Assembly: GCA_004295565.1 (NCBI GenBank)
Contig: AP019416.1
Location: 2,728,001 to 2,792,000 of the forward strand
DNA from: Vreelandella olivaria
Lineage (GTDB): Bacteria; Pseudomonadota; Gammaproteobacteria; Pseudomonadales; Halomonadaceae
Length of the DNA stretch: 64,000 bases
Direction of reading: 5' to 3'
The number at the start of each line of letters is the position of its first letter. Position 1 is the first letter of the stretch. The position numbers and the translations under genes were made by a program. This document shows, in pieces, positions 16,476 to 27,100 of the stretch. Under the pieces are notes generated by a model, which was given only the letters and a program-made list of their open reading frames with translations, searched no databases and was not told where the DNA came from.

Positions 16476-16637
16476 CCTGAGCTTTGTACGAAAAGTCGGC
16501 GAGCGAAGGTCAGGCAAGGCAAAACGGCGAAAAGCGGAGTTTACGAGGTGTAAATGAGCATTTTGATCGGACTCGCGCACGAGCCGTTTTTTAACGCCGC
16601 ATGGCCGAGCGCAGACAGTTTTCGTACTAAGCTAAGG
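16476..16637. repeat. MITE-like repeat, copy B
   Basis: A 162-base element with imperfect terminal inverted repeats (cctgagctttgtacgaaaag and, inverted, ccttagcttagtacgaaaac). Inside are the family blocks gtcggcgagcgaagg, caaggcaaaa, gcggagtttacgaggtgtaa and tttttaacgccgcatgg. It carries no coding capacity. It lies between ytoQ and cobF, one base from the cobF stop, where its hairpin may act as a terminator. Confidence 0.75.
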
Positions 16638-16638
16638 T

Positions 16639-17402
16639 TTATTTTTCTGGCTTGGCGAGCAGGTAGATATCCATAATCCATCCATGCTGTTCGCGCAGCT
16701 CTGATCTGCGTTGGATGATCTCGTCGCTGACCTCATTTAGCCAGCCTTTGATTAGGCACTGTTTCTCCATTCCCAGGTAGGCGCCCCACCAAATGTAGGT
16801 ATCTTCAGGCGGTAGCGTGGTGAAGGCGCCGCCGCTGTCGAGCATTACCGCTACGGTGGCGGCATCGCTTGGCCAGCCGCGTTCGCGTAGGCGGCGGCCG
16901 GTGGTGATTTGTATTGGCTCGGCGAGGGCATTTAGCGGGATTTTATGTTCAGCGGTGAGCACTTGCAGGCTGGTGATGCCTGGCACTACGTCTACCTCAA
17001 CCGCCCTGCCCGCTGCGCTTAGCCGCTGGGTGATACGCAGGCTGCTGTCAAAAGCGAGGGATCGCCCCACACCAGCATGCCGACCCGCCCGCCGTTGGGC
17101 AGGTGTTGATCGATTAGCTGCGCCCATACGCTGGCAATCGCAGCATGCCAGTCGTCCACTGCGCCCAAGTAGTCATTGCGGCCATCATCACGACTAGGCA
17201 GATCGAACTCGACGATGTTGGTGGTCACCGGTGCTTCTAGCAGCCGTTCACATAGCAGGCGGCGCAGGTCGAGCAGGTCTGATTTGGCGTCACCTTTACG
17301 GGGCAGCAGGATCACATCGGCGCTGTTCAGCGCGCGCACCGCTGCCAGGGTGACGTGATCTAGGTTGCCGGTGCCGATACCAATCAGTGACAGCGTAATC
17401 AT
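16639..17402 (-). CDS. cobF: Precorrin-6A synthase (deacetylating) CobF (one frameshift)
   Basis: SAM-dependent C-1 methyltransferase of the aerobic cobalamin pathway that also releases acetate from precorrin-5. About 254 residues, normal for CobF. The N-terminus [20 protein letters not shown] and the SAM-site segments VWGDPSLFDSSLRI and [11 protein letters not shown] are clear. A T4 run near 17055 should be T5; this restores PSLFDSS. The ATG overlaps the cobM stop (ATGA). It is the last gene of the leftward cobL-cobE-cobM-cobF unit. Confidence 0.88.
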
Positions 17403-18195
17403 AGTTCGCTCTTATCAGTGCGAGTGGCAAAGGGCGAGTCCGCCGACTGGGGTCGAAATCGACGGTCGTAGCCTACGGCGTAGAGGCTGCTCTCCTGGAA
17501 GTCTTCGCTCTCCAGCACTGGCCCCACCAGGATCAGCGCGGTGCGCTGCATGGTGTTATCGATCAGCCCTTCTATGCTGGCTAACCGCCCACGCACTACC
17601 CGCTCATCGGGCCAGCTTGCCCGCCATACAATCGCTACCGGGCACTGCTCGCCGTAGTAAGGCGTCAGGCTTTCCACTACCTGGGCGAGATTGTGGATGG
17701 AGAGATGAATCGCCAACGTGGCGCCGGTGCGGGCAAAGTTGGCCAGGGTCTCGTCGCTGGGCATGGCGCTGGCCCGCCCCGGCGTTCGGGTTAGCACCAC
17801 CGACTGGGCCACGCCGGGTAGCGTTAGCTCCTGACCCAGGGTCGCCGCCGCTGCGGCAAAGGATGGCACGCCGGGGTGATGCTATAGGGAACATCCAGCT
17901 CGCGCAGGCGGCGCAGCTGCTCGCCCATGGCTGACCACACCGAGAGATCCCCCGAATGCAACCTAGCAACGTCCAAGCCTTTCGCGTGGGCGGTTTGAAT
18001 TTCGTGAAGTATCTCGTCTAGCGAGAGCGGCGCGGTGTTGATTACCCTGGCCCCCTGGCGGGCAGTGTTGCAGAATCTGCTCCGGCACTAACGAGCCTGC
18101 ATAGAGGCATACTGGGCAGGCGGCAATTAAATCGCGCCCGCGTAGGGTAGTAGATCCGGCGCGCCGGGGCCTGCGCCAATAAAGTGTACTGTCAT
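17399..18195 (-). CDS. cobM: Precorrin-4 C11-methyltransferase CobM (three frameshifts)
   Basis: Adds the C-11 methyl group in aerobic corrin synthesis. About 265 residues when joined. The start [20 protein letters not shown] is diagnostic of the CobM/CbiF group; [32 protein letters not shown] and [13 protein letters not shown] (SAM-binding loop) follow, with the C-terminal half in a third frame. Breaks lie near 18150 (one base lost), 18055 (one G too many) and 17875 (one G lost). It overlaps cobE and cobF by four bases each. Confidence 0.88.
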
Positions 18196-18607
18196 TGCGT
18201 CATTCCTCTAGGGCCTTCTGCCACCGCGGCGGTCGCCTGTCGATCCGCTGATATTAGCCGTGGGCCAAGCAGCGTTGCCCTGGCCCTGCCGCCAGTAGCG
18301 CCACGGCTTCGGCGACGCTGCCCGTGCCACGGGCCTGCATGCTGCGTGCCGAGTGGGTGAGCGTTGCCACTGAAGAGAGTTCGGCGTCCGCCACGGTAAT
18401 AACTTCAAGGCTGCGCACTCGACCCAGTTGTTGAACCAGCGGCAGCATGGAGTGGGCCGCTGCCAGCCGGTGGATGGCGCCATACTGCTCGATCAGTTGA
18501 TCCAGCGCTTGGGCAAGGGAGGCCAGCGGCGTTTCACTGCGAAAGCCAAATCCCGCTACTTTTAACTTTTGCCCCTTCATCGCGCTGTCATCGTAAACAT
18601 CGTTCAT
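18192..18607 (-). CDS. cobE: CobE (CbiG C-terminal type) cobalamin biosynthesis protein
   Basis: Small protein of about 138 residues related to the C-terminal domain of CbiG, found beside cobM/cobL in aerobic clusters; its exact role is unsettled. The start [20 protein letters not shown] and the end [18 protein letters not shown] are typical. Two single-base shifts near 18265-18285 hide the true tail, which ends in a TGA overlapping the cobM ATG. The ATG at 18607 overlaps the cobL stop (ATGA). The apparent CobL-CobE fusion in one frame is an artefact of a C-run error in cobL. Confidence 0.75.
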
Positions 18608-19833
18608 CGAACGGCCCGCCACTGCACAATCGGGTAGCTGGCTTTCCAGCCCGGCGGGTGCCGATGGGGCGGCGTTAGCCAGTTCAAGGCGCAGCAATTC
18701 ACCGCCATTTTGTTGGTGCCAGTGGGCCAGCAGCGCTTCGGATTCCAGGGTGACCGCATTGGCGACGATGCGCACGCCTTTGGGTAGGCGCTGCCATAAG
18801 GCATCTAAAAGCGCTTGGGATAACCCGCCGCCGATAAATACCGCATCCGGCAGCGGTGCCTCGTCTAGTATTTCAACCGCGCTGCCCTCTTTTATCTCCA
18901 GCCAGTCAACGCCCAGGTTGGCTGCGTTAGCTCGTGCCCTGGCTGCCCGTTCAGAGTGGCGCTCAAAGCCGATGGCCTGATTATCCCCATGGGCGAGCAG
19001 CCACTCAATGGCAATGGAGCCTGAACCGGTGCCGATATCCCATAGCCGCTCCCCGGCATGGGGCCAGTGCCGCCACGGTAATCGCCCGCACGGCCTGTTT
19101 GGTGATCTGGCCATCGTGGTCAAAAAGTGATCCGGCAGGCCGGGGGTAAGCGGCAAGGCGGGGCCGGGGCCTGCCACGTCCAGCGCTACCGCGACTGGGT
19201 GGGCGATATCGTCGGGCAAGGCAGTATCTATGCGTAGGGTGCGAATACGCTCATTGGCACCGCCCAGGGATTCCAGCAGCGTTAGCTGGGAGTCGCCAAA
19301 GCCGAAGCTGTTCATCAGCGCCGCTAACTCGGCCACCGCTTCGCCGTCTCGAACCAGCACCAGTAAACGCCTGCCCGTATGCAGATAGGGGCGAATGCGC
19401 GTTAGCGGTTTGGCGTGCAGGCCCAAGCAGGTGCAGCGCTCCAATGGCCAGCCCAAGCGGGAAGCGGCCAAACTAAAGGTGGAGGGCGATGGCAGCGCCT
19501 GCCACTCCTCTGCCGCAAGGTGGCGGGATAAGGAAGTGCCCGCTCCAAACCAGAAGGGGTCGCCGGAGACCAGCATAACGACTCGGCGGCCACGCTGGTT
19601 TAACAGCATGGGAATGCCATCGGCAAAGGGCACCGGCCATTCATGCATCTCAGTGTTCAGGTCAGCGTTCAGGGGGTGGCAGCAGGCGCAAGTGGCGGCG
19701 CGCACCGAATACCACCTGGGCATTTTCCAGCGCCTGGCGGCTTGCCGGACTTAGCCCCGCTATGCCACTCTCCCCAGCCTAATAGCGTCAGCCAGGGAGC
19801 CTGACCCACTGGAGCGTGAGAAATTTCAGCCAT
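18604..19833 (-). CDS. cobL: Precorrin-6Y C5,15-methyltransferase (decarboxylating) CobL (several frameshifts)
   Basis: Bifunctional enzyme, about 409 residues, with an N-terminal CbiE-like methyltransferase and a C-terminal CbiT-like methyltransferase/decarboxylase. Seen: PWLTLLGWGE at the start, VVMLVSGDPFWFG (CbiE SAM loop), LPSPSTFSLAASRLGW, and in the CbiT half ERLWDIGTGSGSIAIEWLL and DAVFIGGGLSQ. Breaks occur near 19770, 19675, 19125, 19060 and 18665; the last restores the normal tail PGWKASYPIVQWRAV. The ATG at 19833 shares CATG with the ATG of the divergent cobK; a GTG at 19809 is an alternative. Confidence 0.85.
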
Positions 19834-20558
19834 GATCAAAATCCTAATTCTTGGGGAACCTCTGAAGCCAGCACCCTGGCCAGCGCTGTCGCCAAGCGCG
19901 GCCTTCCCGCTATTTTCAGCTACGCCGGGCGGGTGAACTCGCCTAAATCCCAGCCGTTGCCTACCCGCATTGGCGGTTTTGGCGGCGTAAGTGGGCTTGT
20001 CGCTTTTTAGCCCAGGAGCGCATTACCCATATTGTTGATGCCACCCACCCTTTTGCTGCGCAGATGAGCACTAACATCGTCGCCGCTGCGGCCCAGTGCG
20101 GGGTTAAGGCCATTGCCCTAACCCGGCCGGCCTGGCGACCGGTTGATGGCGATCAGTGGCAGAGCGTGGCAACGGCCGAAGAGGCGGTTAGCGCCCTGGC
20201 GGGCCCGCCCCAGCGGGTGCTGCTCGCCATTGGCCGCATGCACCTTGCGGCCTTTGCCGTCCAGCCCCAGCACCATTACGTGCTTCGCTTGGTTGATCAG
20301 CCTACCAGACCGCCTTCGCTTGCTGATTATACCGCCGTGATCGATAGAGGGCCGTTTACCCTGGAGGGCGACTTGGCCCTGCTGAAGACCCAGCGTATTG
20401 AGCGTATCGTATGTAAAAACTCCGGCGGCGAAGGCGCGGCCTCCAAACTCACCGCTGCCCGTAGGCTCGGCCTGCCTGTGGTGATGATCGAGCGGCCTCA
20501 ACTGCCATCTCGCTTTGAAGCTCATACTATTGATGAGGTGATGAGCTGGATAACTTAA
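19832..20558 (+). CDS. cobK: Precorrin-6A reductase CobK (two frameshifts)
   Basis: NADPH-dependent reductase converting precorrin-6A to precorrin-6B, about 243 residues. The N-terminal Rossmann start IKILILGGTSEASTLASAV is restored by one G near 19855, and FLAQERITHIVDATHPFAAQ by one T near 20010. Later motifs include RPAWRPVDGDQW, LLAIGRMHLAAF and VCKNSGGEGAASKL, all typical of CobK/CbiJ. It is the only cobalamin gene here on the plus strand, and its start codon overlaps that of cobL on the other strand, so its promoter must lie within cobL. Confidence 0.88.
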
Positions 20559-20680
20559 CCCTACAGGGCTACCGCAGTCAGCGGCACATCTAGGTAGCGA
20601 GGGCAGGCTGCTGCGAGGGCGCTTTGAACCCATCCTTGGGAGCTACTTTTCCCATCTGACCGCCATGGATGCCGGAAATG

Positions 20681-20706
20681 CCGGAAATGTCTGGAACATT
20701 TTCCGG
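20681..20706. repeat. Inverted repeat between convergent cobK and cobJ
   Basis: CCGGAAATG and CATTTTCCGG form a stem with a short loop, in the 250-base gap between the convergent cobK and cobJ genes. No U-run follows directly. The gap also contains a tandem ccggaaatg(c) repeat just to the left. It could help end transcription in either direction. Confidence 0.4.
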
Positions 20707-20810
20707 CCCTGGGAAAAAGACCCTCGCATCAACCTGCCCTCGCCCCGTTGTCATATATTTGTAACAGCAGCTATTTCTGACTGCGATAGACCTATTTGTC
20801 CCTTTCATAC

Positions 20811-21555
20811 TCACATGGAAGAGCGCGGCGTATACACCAGCGGGCTCCCTTCTCTCTCGATTAGGCGCGTCTGCTGAGAACCAATGATCACCAGTGTGCG
20901 CATATCGGCCATCTCCGGTTCGGCCTCGCCTAGGGTGGTGACGAGAATCGACTCTTCGGGGTGGAAACCGCACGGGCGAAGATAATCAATCGATTCGGGC
21001 CGCAGGCTTCCGCAGTACCTCCAAGGTGCGCGCAAAACCCTCTGGCCGCGCCTTGGAGCGGGTTGTAAAACGCCATGGCGAAGTCGGCCTCGGCGGCCAG
21101 GCGCAGGCGTTTTCAATTAGCGCCCAGGGCTTGAGGTTGTCGGATAGATTGATGCAGCAGAAGTCGTGGCCTAGCGGCGCGCCAACGCTGGCACTGGCCG
21201 CCAGCATGGCGGAAATGCCTGGCAGTACCTGGATATCCAGCTTGCGCCACTGAGCATCGCCAGTTTCCAGGGCCTCGAACACCGCCGCTGCCATGGCAAA
21301 GACACCGGGGTCGCCAGAAGACACCACCACTACCCGGTGGCCCTCAAGCGCCAGCTGTAGCGCATGCTCTGCCCGGCGAATCTCTTCGCGATTATCCGAG
21401 CCGTGGCGAATTAACCCAGCTCTAGGCGCTACCCGGTTAACGTAGGGGACGTAGCCCACCACATCGGTAGCCTCCAGCAGCGCGGCCGTGACCTCGGGGG
21501 TAATCATCGCTTCTGACCCCGGCCCCAGGCCGACGATTTTCAGCCAGCCGCTCAT
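20811..21555 (-). CDS. cobJ: Precorrin-3B C17-methyltransferase CobJ (frameshifts)
   Basis: Catalyses C-17 methylation with ring contraction in the aerobic pathway. About 248 residues when joined. The intact N-terminal part carries WLKIVGLGPGSEAMITPEV, VGYVPYVNRV, VVVVSSGDPGVFAMAAAVFE (SAM loop) and VLPGISAMLAASASVGAPLG. Breaks near 21110 and 21010 separate it from the C-terminal part ESIDYLRPCGFHPEE and MRTLVIIGSQQTRL, which ends at 20811. It overlaps cobI by ATGA and is the last gene of the large leftward operon that begins with chlID. Confidence 0.88.
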
Positions 21556-22277
21556 GGACGCCGTCCGTTGCCGTGAATCAGTACAATCGAGAAGTACGGC
21601 ACGCTTTCGCCCACCTCCCTCAAGGGTAGAACTCGCTGTTGGGTCATGGCGGCATACTCGATTAGCCAGGCTTGCTCTTCACGGCCTGCCTGCACCAGCG
21701 CCCGGCGCAGTTTGGCCAGGTTGCGGCCAATTTTCATCACCACCAGCGCGTCGGTTTGGGCGATGCGCTCAGCCAATGCCTCTTCTGGCAGCGTGGCCAT
21801 CAGCACGGTCATGATGTCATCGCCCCAGGTAATCGGCTGGCCGGTGGCCGTCCACGCCGCCGACATACCGGTAATCCCCGGCACCACCGAGACCGGCACG
21901 CGGTTCAGTAGCCGCGTATAGAGGTGCATAAAGGAGCCGTAGAAAAACGGGTCGCCTTCGCACAGCACCACCACATCGCAACCGGCCTCGGCCATCTCGA
22001 TCAGTTGGGCCACGCTGCGCTCGTAGAAGGCTGACAACAGCTCATTGTAGCGCGGGTCGTCAAAGGGGATTTCCGTGGTGACCGGGTATTCCATGGGCAG
22101 CTCGGTTGCCCCAGGGCTTATCAGTCCTTCCACAATAGTGCGAGCATGGCCGCAGCGGCCCTTCTTGCGAAAATAGGCCACGTGACTGGCGCCGCGAATC
22201 AAGCGGTCGGCGCGCACGCTCATTAAATCCTGGCAGCCTGGCCCTAAGCCAACCCCGTAAATCGTCCCTTGGGTCAT
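21552..22277 (-). CDS. cobI: Precorrin-2 C20-methyltransferase CobI
   Basis: Methylates C-20 of precorrin-2 using SAM, the first committed corrin step. Intact, 241 residues, normal for CobI/CbiL. Landmarks: GTIYGVGLGPGCQDLMSVRA, ARTIVEGLISPG, VVVLCEGDPFFYGSFMHLY (SAM loop with GDP), VSVVPGITGMSAAW and DALVVMKIGRNL. It overlaps cobJ and cobH by four bases on each side. Confidence 0.93.
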   Translation of the reverse strand: MTQGTIYGVGLGPGCQDLMSVRADRLIRGASHVAYFRKKGRCGHARTIVEGLISPGATELPMEYPVTTEIPFDDPRYNELLSAFYERSVAQLIEMAEAGCDVVVLCEGDPFFYGSFMHLYTRLLNRVPVSVVPGITGMSAAWTATGQPITWGDDIMTVLMATLPEEALAERIAQTDALVVMKIGRNLAKLRRALVQAGREEQAWLIEYAAMTQQRVLPLREVGESVPYFSIVLIHGNGRRP

Positions 22278-22902
22278 TCGATACGATCCGCCATGGCGTT
22301 AATGGCCGCTACCGTCACCGCGCTGCCACCTAGGCGGCCGCGCACGATACAGCTGGAGAGTTCAGTTGTTGCCAGCAGTGCTTCCTTGGATTCTGCTGCG
22401 CCCACAAAGCCTACCGGGCAGCCGATAATCGCTGCGGGGCGTGGGCAGTCTGGGTCTTCGAGCATATTGAGTAGATGGAAAAGCGCGGTGGGCGCATTGC
22501 CAATGGCGACCACGGCGCCTTTAAGGTGCGGGCGCCACAGCTCCAGCGCCGCCGCCGAGCGGGTATTTGCCATCTCCTGGGCGAGCGTGGGGTGCGCTCG
22601 TCGTTAAGGGTGCAAATGACCTGATTATCCGCGGGCAGCCGTTTGCGGGTGATGCCTTCGGAGACCATCCGCGCATCGCAAAGAATCGGTGCGCCCTGCT
22701 CCAAAGCGGCGCGGGCTTTGTTGACCACGTCGTTTTGAAAGTGAATATGCGCGGCCAGCTCCACCAGCCCGGCGGCATGAATCATGCGCACTGCGACCGT
22801 CTCTTCCTCCGCTGAAAAGCGGGCAAGCTCGGCCTCGCTGCGGATAATGGCAAATGACTGCCGGTAAATCGCCGGGCCGCTTGTTTCATACTTATAGGGC
22901 AC
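22274..22902 (-). CDS. cobH: Precorrin-8X methylmutase CobH (one frameshift)
   Basis: Moves a methyl group from C-11 to C-12 to give hydrogenobyrinic acid. About 209 residues. Seen: YETSGPAIYRQSFAIIRSEA, RMIHAAGLVELA (with the His that acts in catalysis), ILCDARMVSEGITRKRL, and after a C4 run near 22590 that should be C5, TLAQEMANTRSAAALELW and IIGCPVGFVGAAESKEAL. The ending overlaps cobI. Every family landmark is present once the shift is corrected. Confidence 0.9.
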
Positions 22903-22968
22903 CCAAATTCTCCAAATAAACTAATTCGCAGTTGCTGGTCTGCAAGGTATCCGTGCCAGGGCACTCAG

Positions 22969-24166
22969 CTACCGAGTATATAAGCCGCTATTTTGACTTC
23001 GATAAACCTTACTGCTTTCGCTGAGCTTTCTCATAAAATCCAACACCTCACTCTCGGTGAGGCCTGTCTTAACCGGCGTGCTATCGGCACTGCCGTTAAC
23101 AATAAAATTAAATCGGCCGGCCTCACCTACCAAACAAACATCGGCCGGTGAGCGCCGGGCGCAGCCCTTGGCGCAGCCGGATATATGGACGCTGGTATCT
23201 TTCAGGCCACTCAGTTGCTCCGCAAGCGGTTGAGTGGCGACACTCGCCTGCTCACAGTACGGCGCGCCGGGGCAGGCATCCATGGATAGCCGCGGGTCGC
23301 TATTATGCCGGATTAAGCCATCAACCGCTGGCACTGTATCGCCCTGCCCTAACCTCTGTTTAACCAGCAGGCGCCGCCAGGCGTGACCTGCACGGCGGTA
23401 GCACTCTCAGGCGCTACCAAATCACGCAGCATTGAGGCGGTGGCGCGCCCAAAGGGCAGCCCACCACCTGGCCAGCGGGATGGCTGCCCAGCGCAAGCTT
23501 AGCGCCGGGGGGCGCTGGGGCCATATCAGCGGGCGCCCATTTCGGCAATGGCGCTTTATGGCGCCGCATACGCCCGGAATCCCAGCCGCCGCTCTCCACA
23601 AACCAGTGGGTGAGTCGGATTAGCTGCTCCACGGCGCCTTCCGTATCATTCACCTCGGTGCCTAATGTATGGCCATCAGCACGCACCAGCAGGCAGCCTT
23701 CCACTGAGCGCTCAACGCGAAAATCAGCGGCGCTATCGCTCAATACCGGCACTTTTCCCGCATCAATGGCGATGCCGACTTTGCCGGGCATAGCGGCTAA
23801 TTCGTTGCCCGCGCCAGCAGCAGGCTGGCAATGGTAGGCGAGTCATCCCCGCTTGCCAGTGTGGTGCCAGCATCAGCTGCGGCTGGCGTTCTGCTTCCGG
23901 GTCGGCGCTGACCAACCGGTGCTCAACCAGAAAGGCCATTAACGACGGCCAGCTAGTATCGCTCACCCGCGCAGTTGGAAATTAGCCCGGCTGGTGAGCT
24001 CGATCAAACCACTGCCGAAGGTTTCGGCGGCGTCGCATAGCGCCAGCAGTTGAGCCCGCGATAGCTCGCCCAAGGGCGGGCGCACCCGCACCAGCAGGCC
24101 ATCGCCGGTGGCCATGGGTCGCCACGCGCCGGGGCACCAGCCTTTAATGCTCGGGCTGGGTAACAT
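22969..24166 (-). CDS. cobG: Precorrin-3B synthase CobG (at least four frameshifts)
   Basis: Oxygen-dependent monooxygenase of the sulfite/nitrite-reductase fold carrying sirohaem and a 4Fe-4S cluster; its presence marks the aerobic pathway. About 399 residues. Seen across frames: SIKGWCPGAWRPM at the start, LVRVRPPLGELS, LIELTSRANFQLRG, the second half with IRHNSDPRLSMDACPGAPYC and HISGCAKGCARR, which hold the cluster cysteines. Breaks lie near 23970, 23810, 23460, 23400 and 23340. The ATG at 24166 lies 23 bases inside the end of cobN. Confidence 0.85.
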
Positions 24167-27100
24167 AACCGCTGGTCTCTTTGGCTTCATCCATCTCCAA
24201 CAGCAGATCCTGCAGCGCTTGTCCGTGCTCGCCGGGGCTTGCCACATACCCCGCTGGGCGGCTTCGAGCAGCCGTTCGGCCATCTCTTCTAGGGCTGCCG
24301 GGTTGTGCTCACGCAGAAACTGCTGATTGGCGGGGTCGAGCACCAGCGCATCGCTGACCTGGGCATACTGGTAGTCTGCCACCAGATCGGTGGTGGCGTC
24401 GTAGGCAAACAGGTAGTCCACCGTGGCAGCCATTTCAAACGCGCCTTTATAGCCGTGCTCGCGCATGGCGTTGATCCACTTGGGGTTTAACACTCGGGAG
24501 CGAATCACCCGGGCCAGCTCTTCTTTCAAGGTACGAATCTTGGGCGCCGCAGGGTTGGCGTGGTCGGCGTGATAAATCACCGGCGCCTGACCGCTTAGCG
24601 CTCGGCTGGCATTGGCCATCCCGCCCTGAAAGGCGTAGTAGCTGTTGGAGTCGAGGATATCGTGCTCGCGGTTATCCTGGTTCTGCATCACCGCATCCAG
24701 CCCCTGGAGTTGCTGTTCAAAGGCACCCCGTGCAGCCGTACCCGACTCCTTAAACTGGCCGTAGGCGTAAGCCCCGCATCCAGATAGGCGTCGGCTAAAT
24801 CGTCGGCGCTCTCCCAAGCGCGGTTCTCAATCAGCCGGTTGAGGCCCGCGCCATACTCGCCGGGCTTGCTGCCAAAGATACGGTAGCTCGCCTCCTGAGC
24901 AGCTATTTCCGGGCTTAGCCCCTGGGTTTCCAGCGTTTGCTGGCGGGCCAACACCGCCTCGCGAATGGTGTTGCTGTTGCCTGGCTCCTCATAGGCGGCG
25001 ACCGCCTGCACAGCGGCGTCGAACAGGCGAATCACATTGGGAAACGCATCGCGGAAAAACCCGGAGACCCGCAGCGTAACGTCTACCCGTGGGCGATTGA
25101 GCAGCATCGAGGGAATGACTTCAAAGTCACTGACCCGCTGGGAGCCCAGCGACCATTTTGGGCGCACGCCCATGAGTGCAAAGGCCTGAGCGATATCATC
25201 GCCGCCGGTGCGCATGGTGGCGGTACCCCAAATCGATAGGCCCAACCGGCGTGGGTAGTCGCCGTTATCCTGCAGGTAGCGCTCGACAAACGCCTGGGCG
25301 GATTTTTCGCCTAGCGTCCAGGCGGCGGGAGATGGAATCGAGCGGTTATCGACACTAAAAAAGTTGCGCCCGGTAGGCAGCGTATCCAACCGCCCCCGGC
25401 TGGGCGCGCCGCTGGGCCCGGCGGGTACAAAGATGCCCTCAAGGCCATCCAACAGCGACTGAAGCTCCATCTTGACGCCCCGCTGCATGGCAACCCATAA
25501 GTGCTCACGGGCATAGCGCAGCTGCTCTGCGGTATCGGGGTAATCCCGGGCCAGCTCGTCCAGGCAGCCCGGCGCTAATACGTAGTCGCTCACCCAGCGC
25601 TCAGCAAGCAGTTCCAGGCGCTCGCGGGTATCCGCGCCGGTACGCCAAGGGGCATCAAGCTGTTCGATCAAAATAGCTGGCCTTGGCCCCTGCCAGAGTT
25701 CGTTGGCAGCGGTCAGAGGGTCAAAAGGCTTACCATCATGCTGCTCAATTAACCCCAAATCGCGGGCTAAGTTGTGTAGCAGGCCGCGCTGAGCCACCGC
25801 TTCGCCCCTGGGCAGCCGCAGTAGCGCCACCAGGGTGCCCGCCCGTTTCTTCTCCGGCGGCAAGGTGCCAAGCACGTGCAGGCCGTGGCGAATCTGGGAC
25901 TCTTTGATATCGCAGAGGAAGGTATCCAGCTCGTTGAGAAGTTCGGCGTCGTCGCTCGCGTGAGCCAACTCCTGGTCAATACCGGTGTCCCGCAGGTGGA
26001 CTAAAATCTGCCCGCGGATCAGCGCTTCCCGGCGGGGATCTATATCCAGCGCCTGGTAGTACTCGTCGGTAAGCGCTTCAAGCTCGGCCATGGCGCCGTA
26101 GAGTTCAGCTCGCGCCAGGGGTGGCATCAGGTGGTCGATAATCACCGCCTGACTACGCCGCTTAGCCTGGGCGCCCTCGCCGGGGTCATTGACGATAAAC
26201 GGATAAAAGTGCGGCAGCGGCCCCAGGGCAATATCCGGCCAGCAGTCGGCGCTTAGCGCGGTGCTTTTACCCGGCAGCCACTCTAAATTGCCGTGCTTGC
26301 CCACATGGATAACCGCATCGACCTGATAGTGCTCGCGCAGCCAGGAAGTAGAACGCCAGATAGCTGTGGGGCGGCGCTAACTGCATATCGTGGTAGGACT
26401 GGGTGAGATCGTCGATAAAGTCCCGCTCAGGCTGGATGCCCACAAAGGTGTCGCCTAAGCGGATACCCGCGATCATCAGCCGCCCTTGACGGCATTTTGG
26501 ATCATCCTGCGGTGCGCCCCAGCGTGTGCACAATGTTCTGTAGCTCCGCAGGCAGGGTTTTAAACCAGGCCAGGTAGTCGTCAATGCTGATGCTCTGCCA
26601 GCAGGCGCGCTGATCGAGGCTGGCGTGGTCGTTGGTTACCGCGCCTTGGAGCAGGCGAATTAAGTCATCGCCACTGTCAGGCAGCTCGCTGAGCGGATAG
26701 CCTGCCTCGGCCAAGGCGGTCAAAATATTCAGCGTTGATGCGGGGTATCCAGCCCTACCCCATTGCCGATCCGGCCATCGCGATTGGGGTAGTTGGCCAT
26801 TATCAGCGCGATGCGCTTTTGGCTATTGGGGGTGAGCCGCAGGGAGCAGATACGCCGTGCCAGTTCGGCCACAAAGGCGGCCCGCTCCGGGTGCACCACA
26901 TGGTGGGTGACCGCCAGTTGGCAGCGCTGGTTGTAGTGGGCTTCGGCTTTAAACCCCACCGCCCGGGTAATGATGCGCCCATCCATTTCCGGCAGCACCA
27001 CCTGCATCGCCACATCACGACTATGCAGCCCGGCGGCCATACCCTGCCAATCTTCGGTGGTGCTACTGGCAAGGATCGCCTGGAGCACCACGGGCCGCCC

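Noticed and set aside
18254-18900. A CobL-CobE fusion protein read in one continuous frame.
   Set aside because: Another frame gives the normal CobL C-terminus (IVQWRAV) and a TGA overlapping the cobE ATG; a single C-run error explains the apparent fusion.
20559-20810. A small gene or riboswitch in the gap between cobK and cobJ.
   Set aside because: The two flanking genes converge here, so no leader is needed; only a stem-loop and a short tandem repeat are visible.
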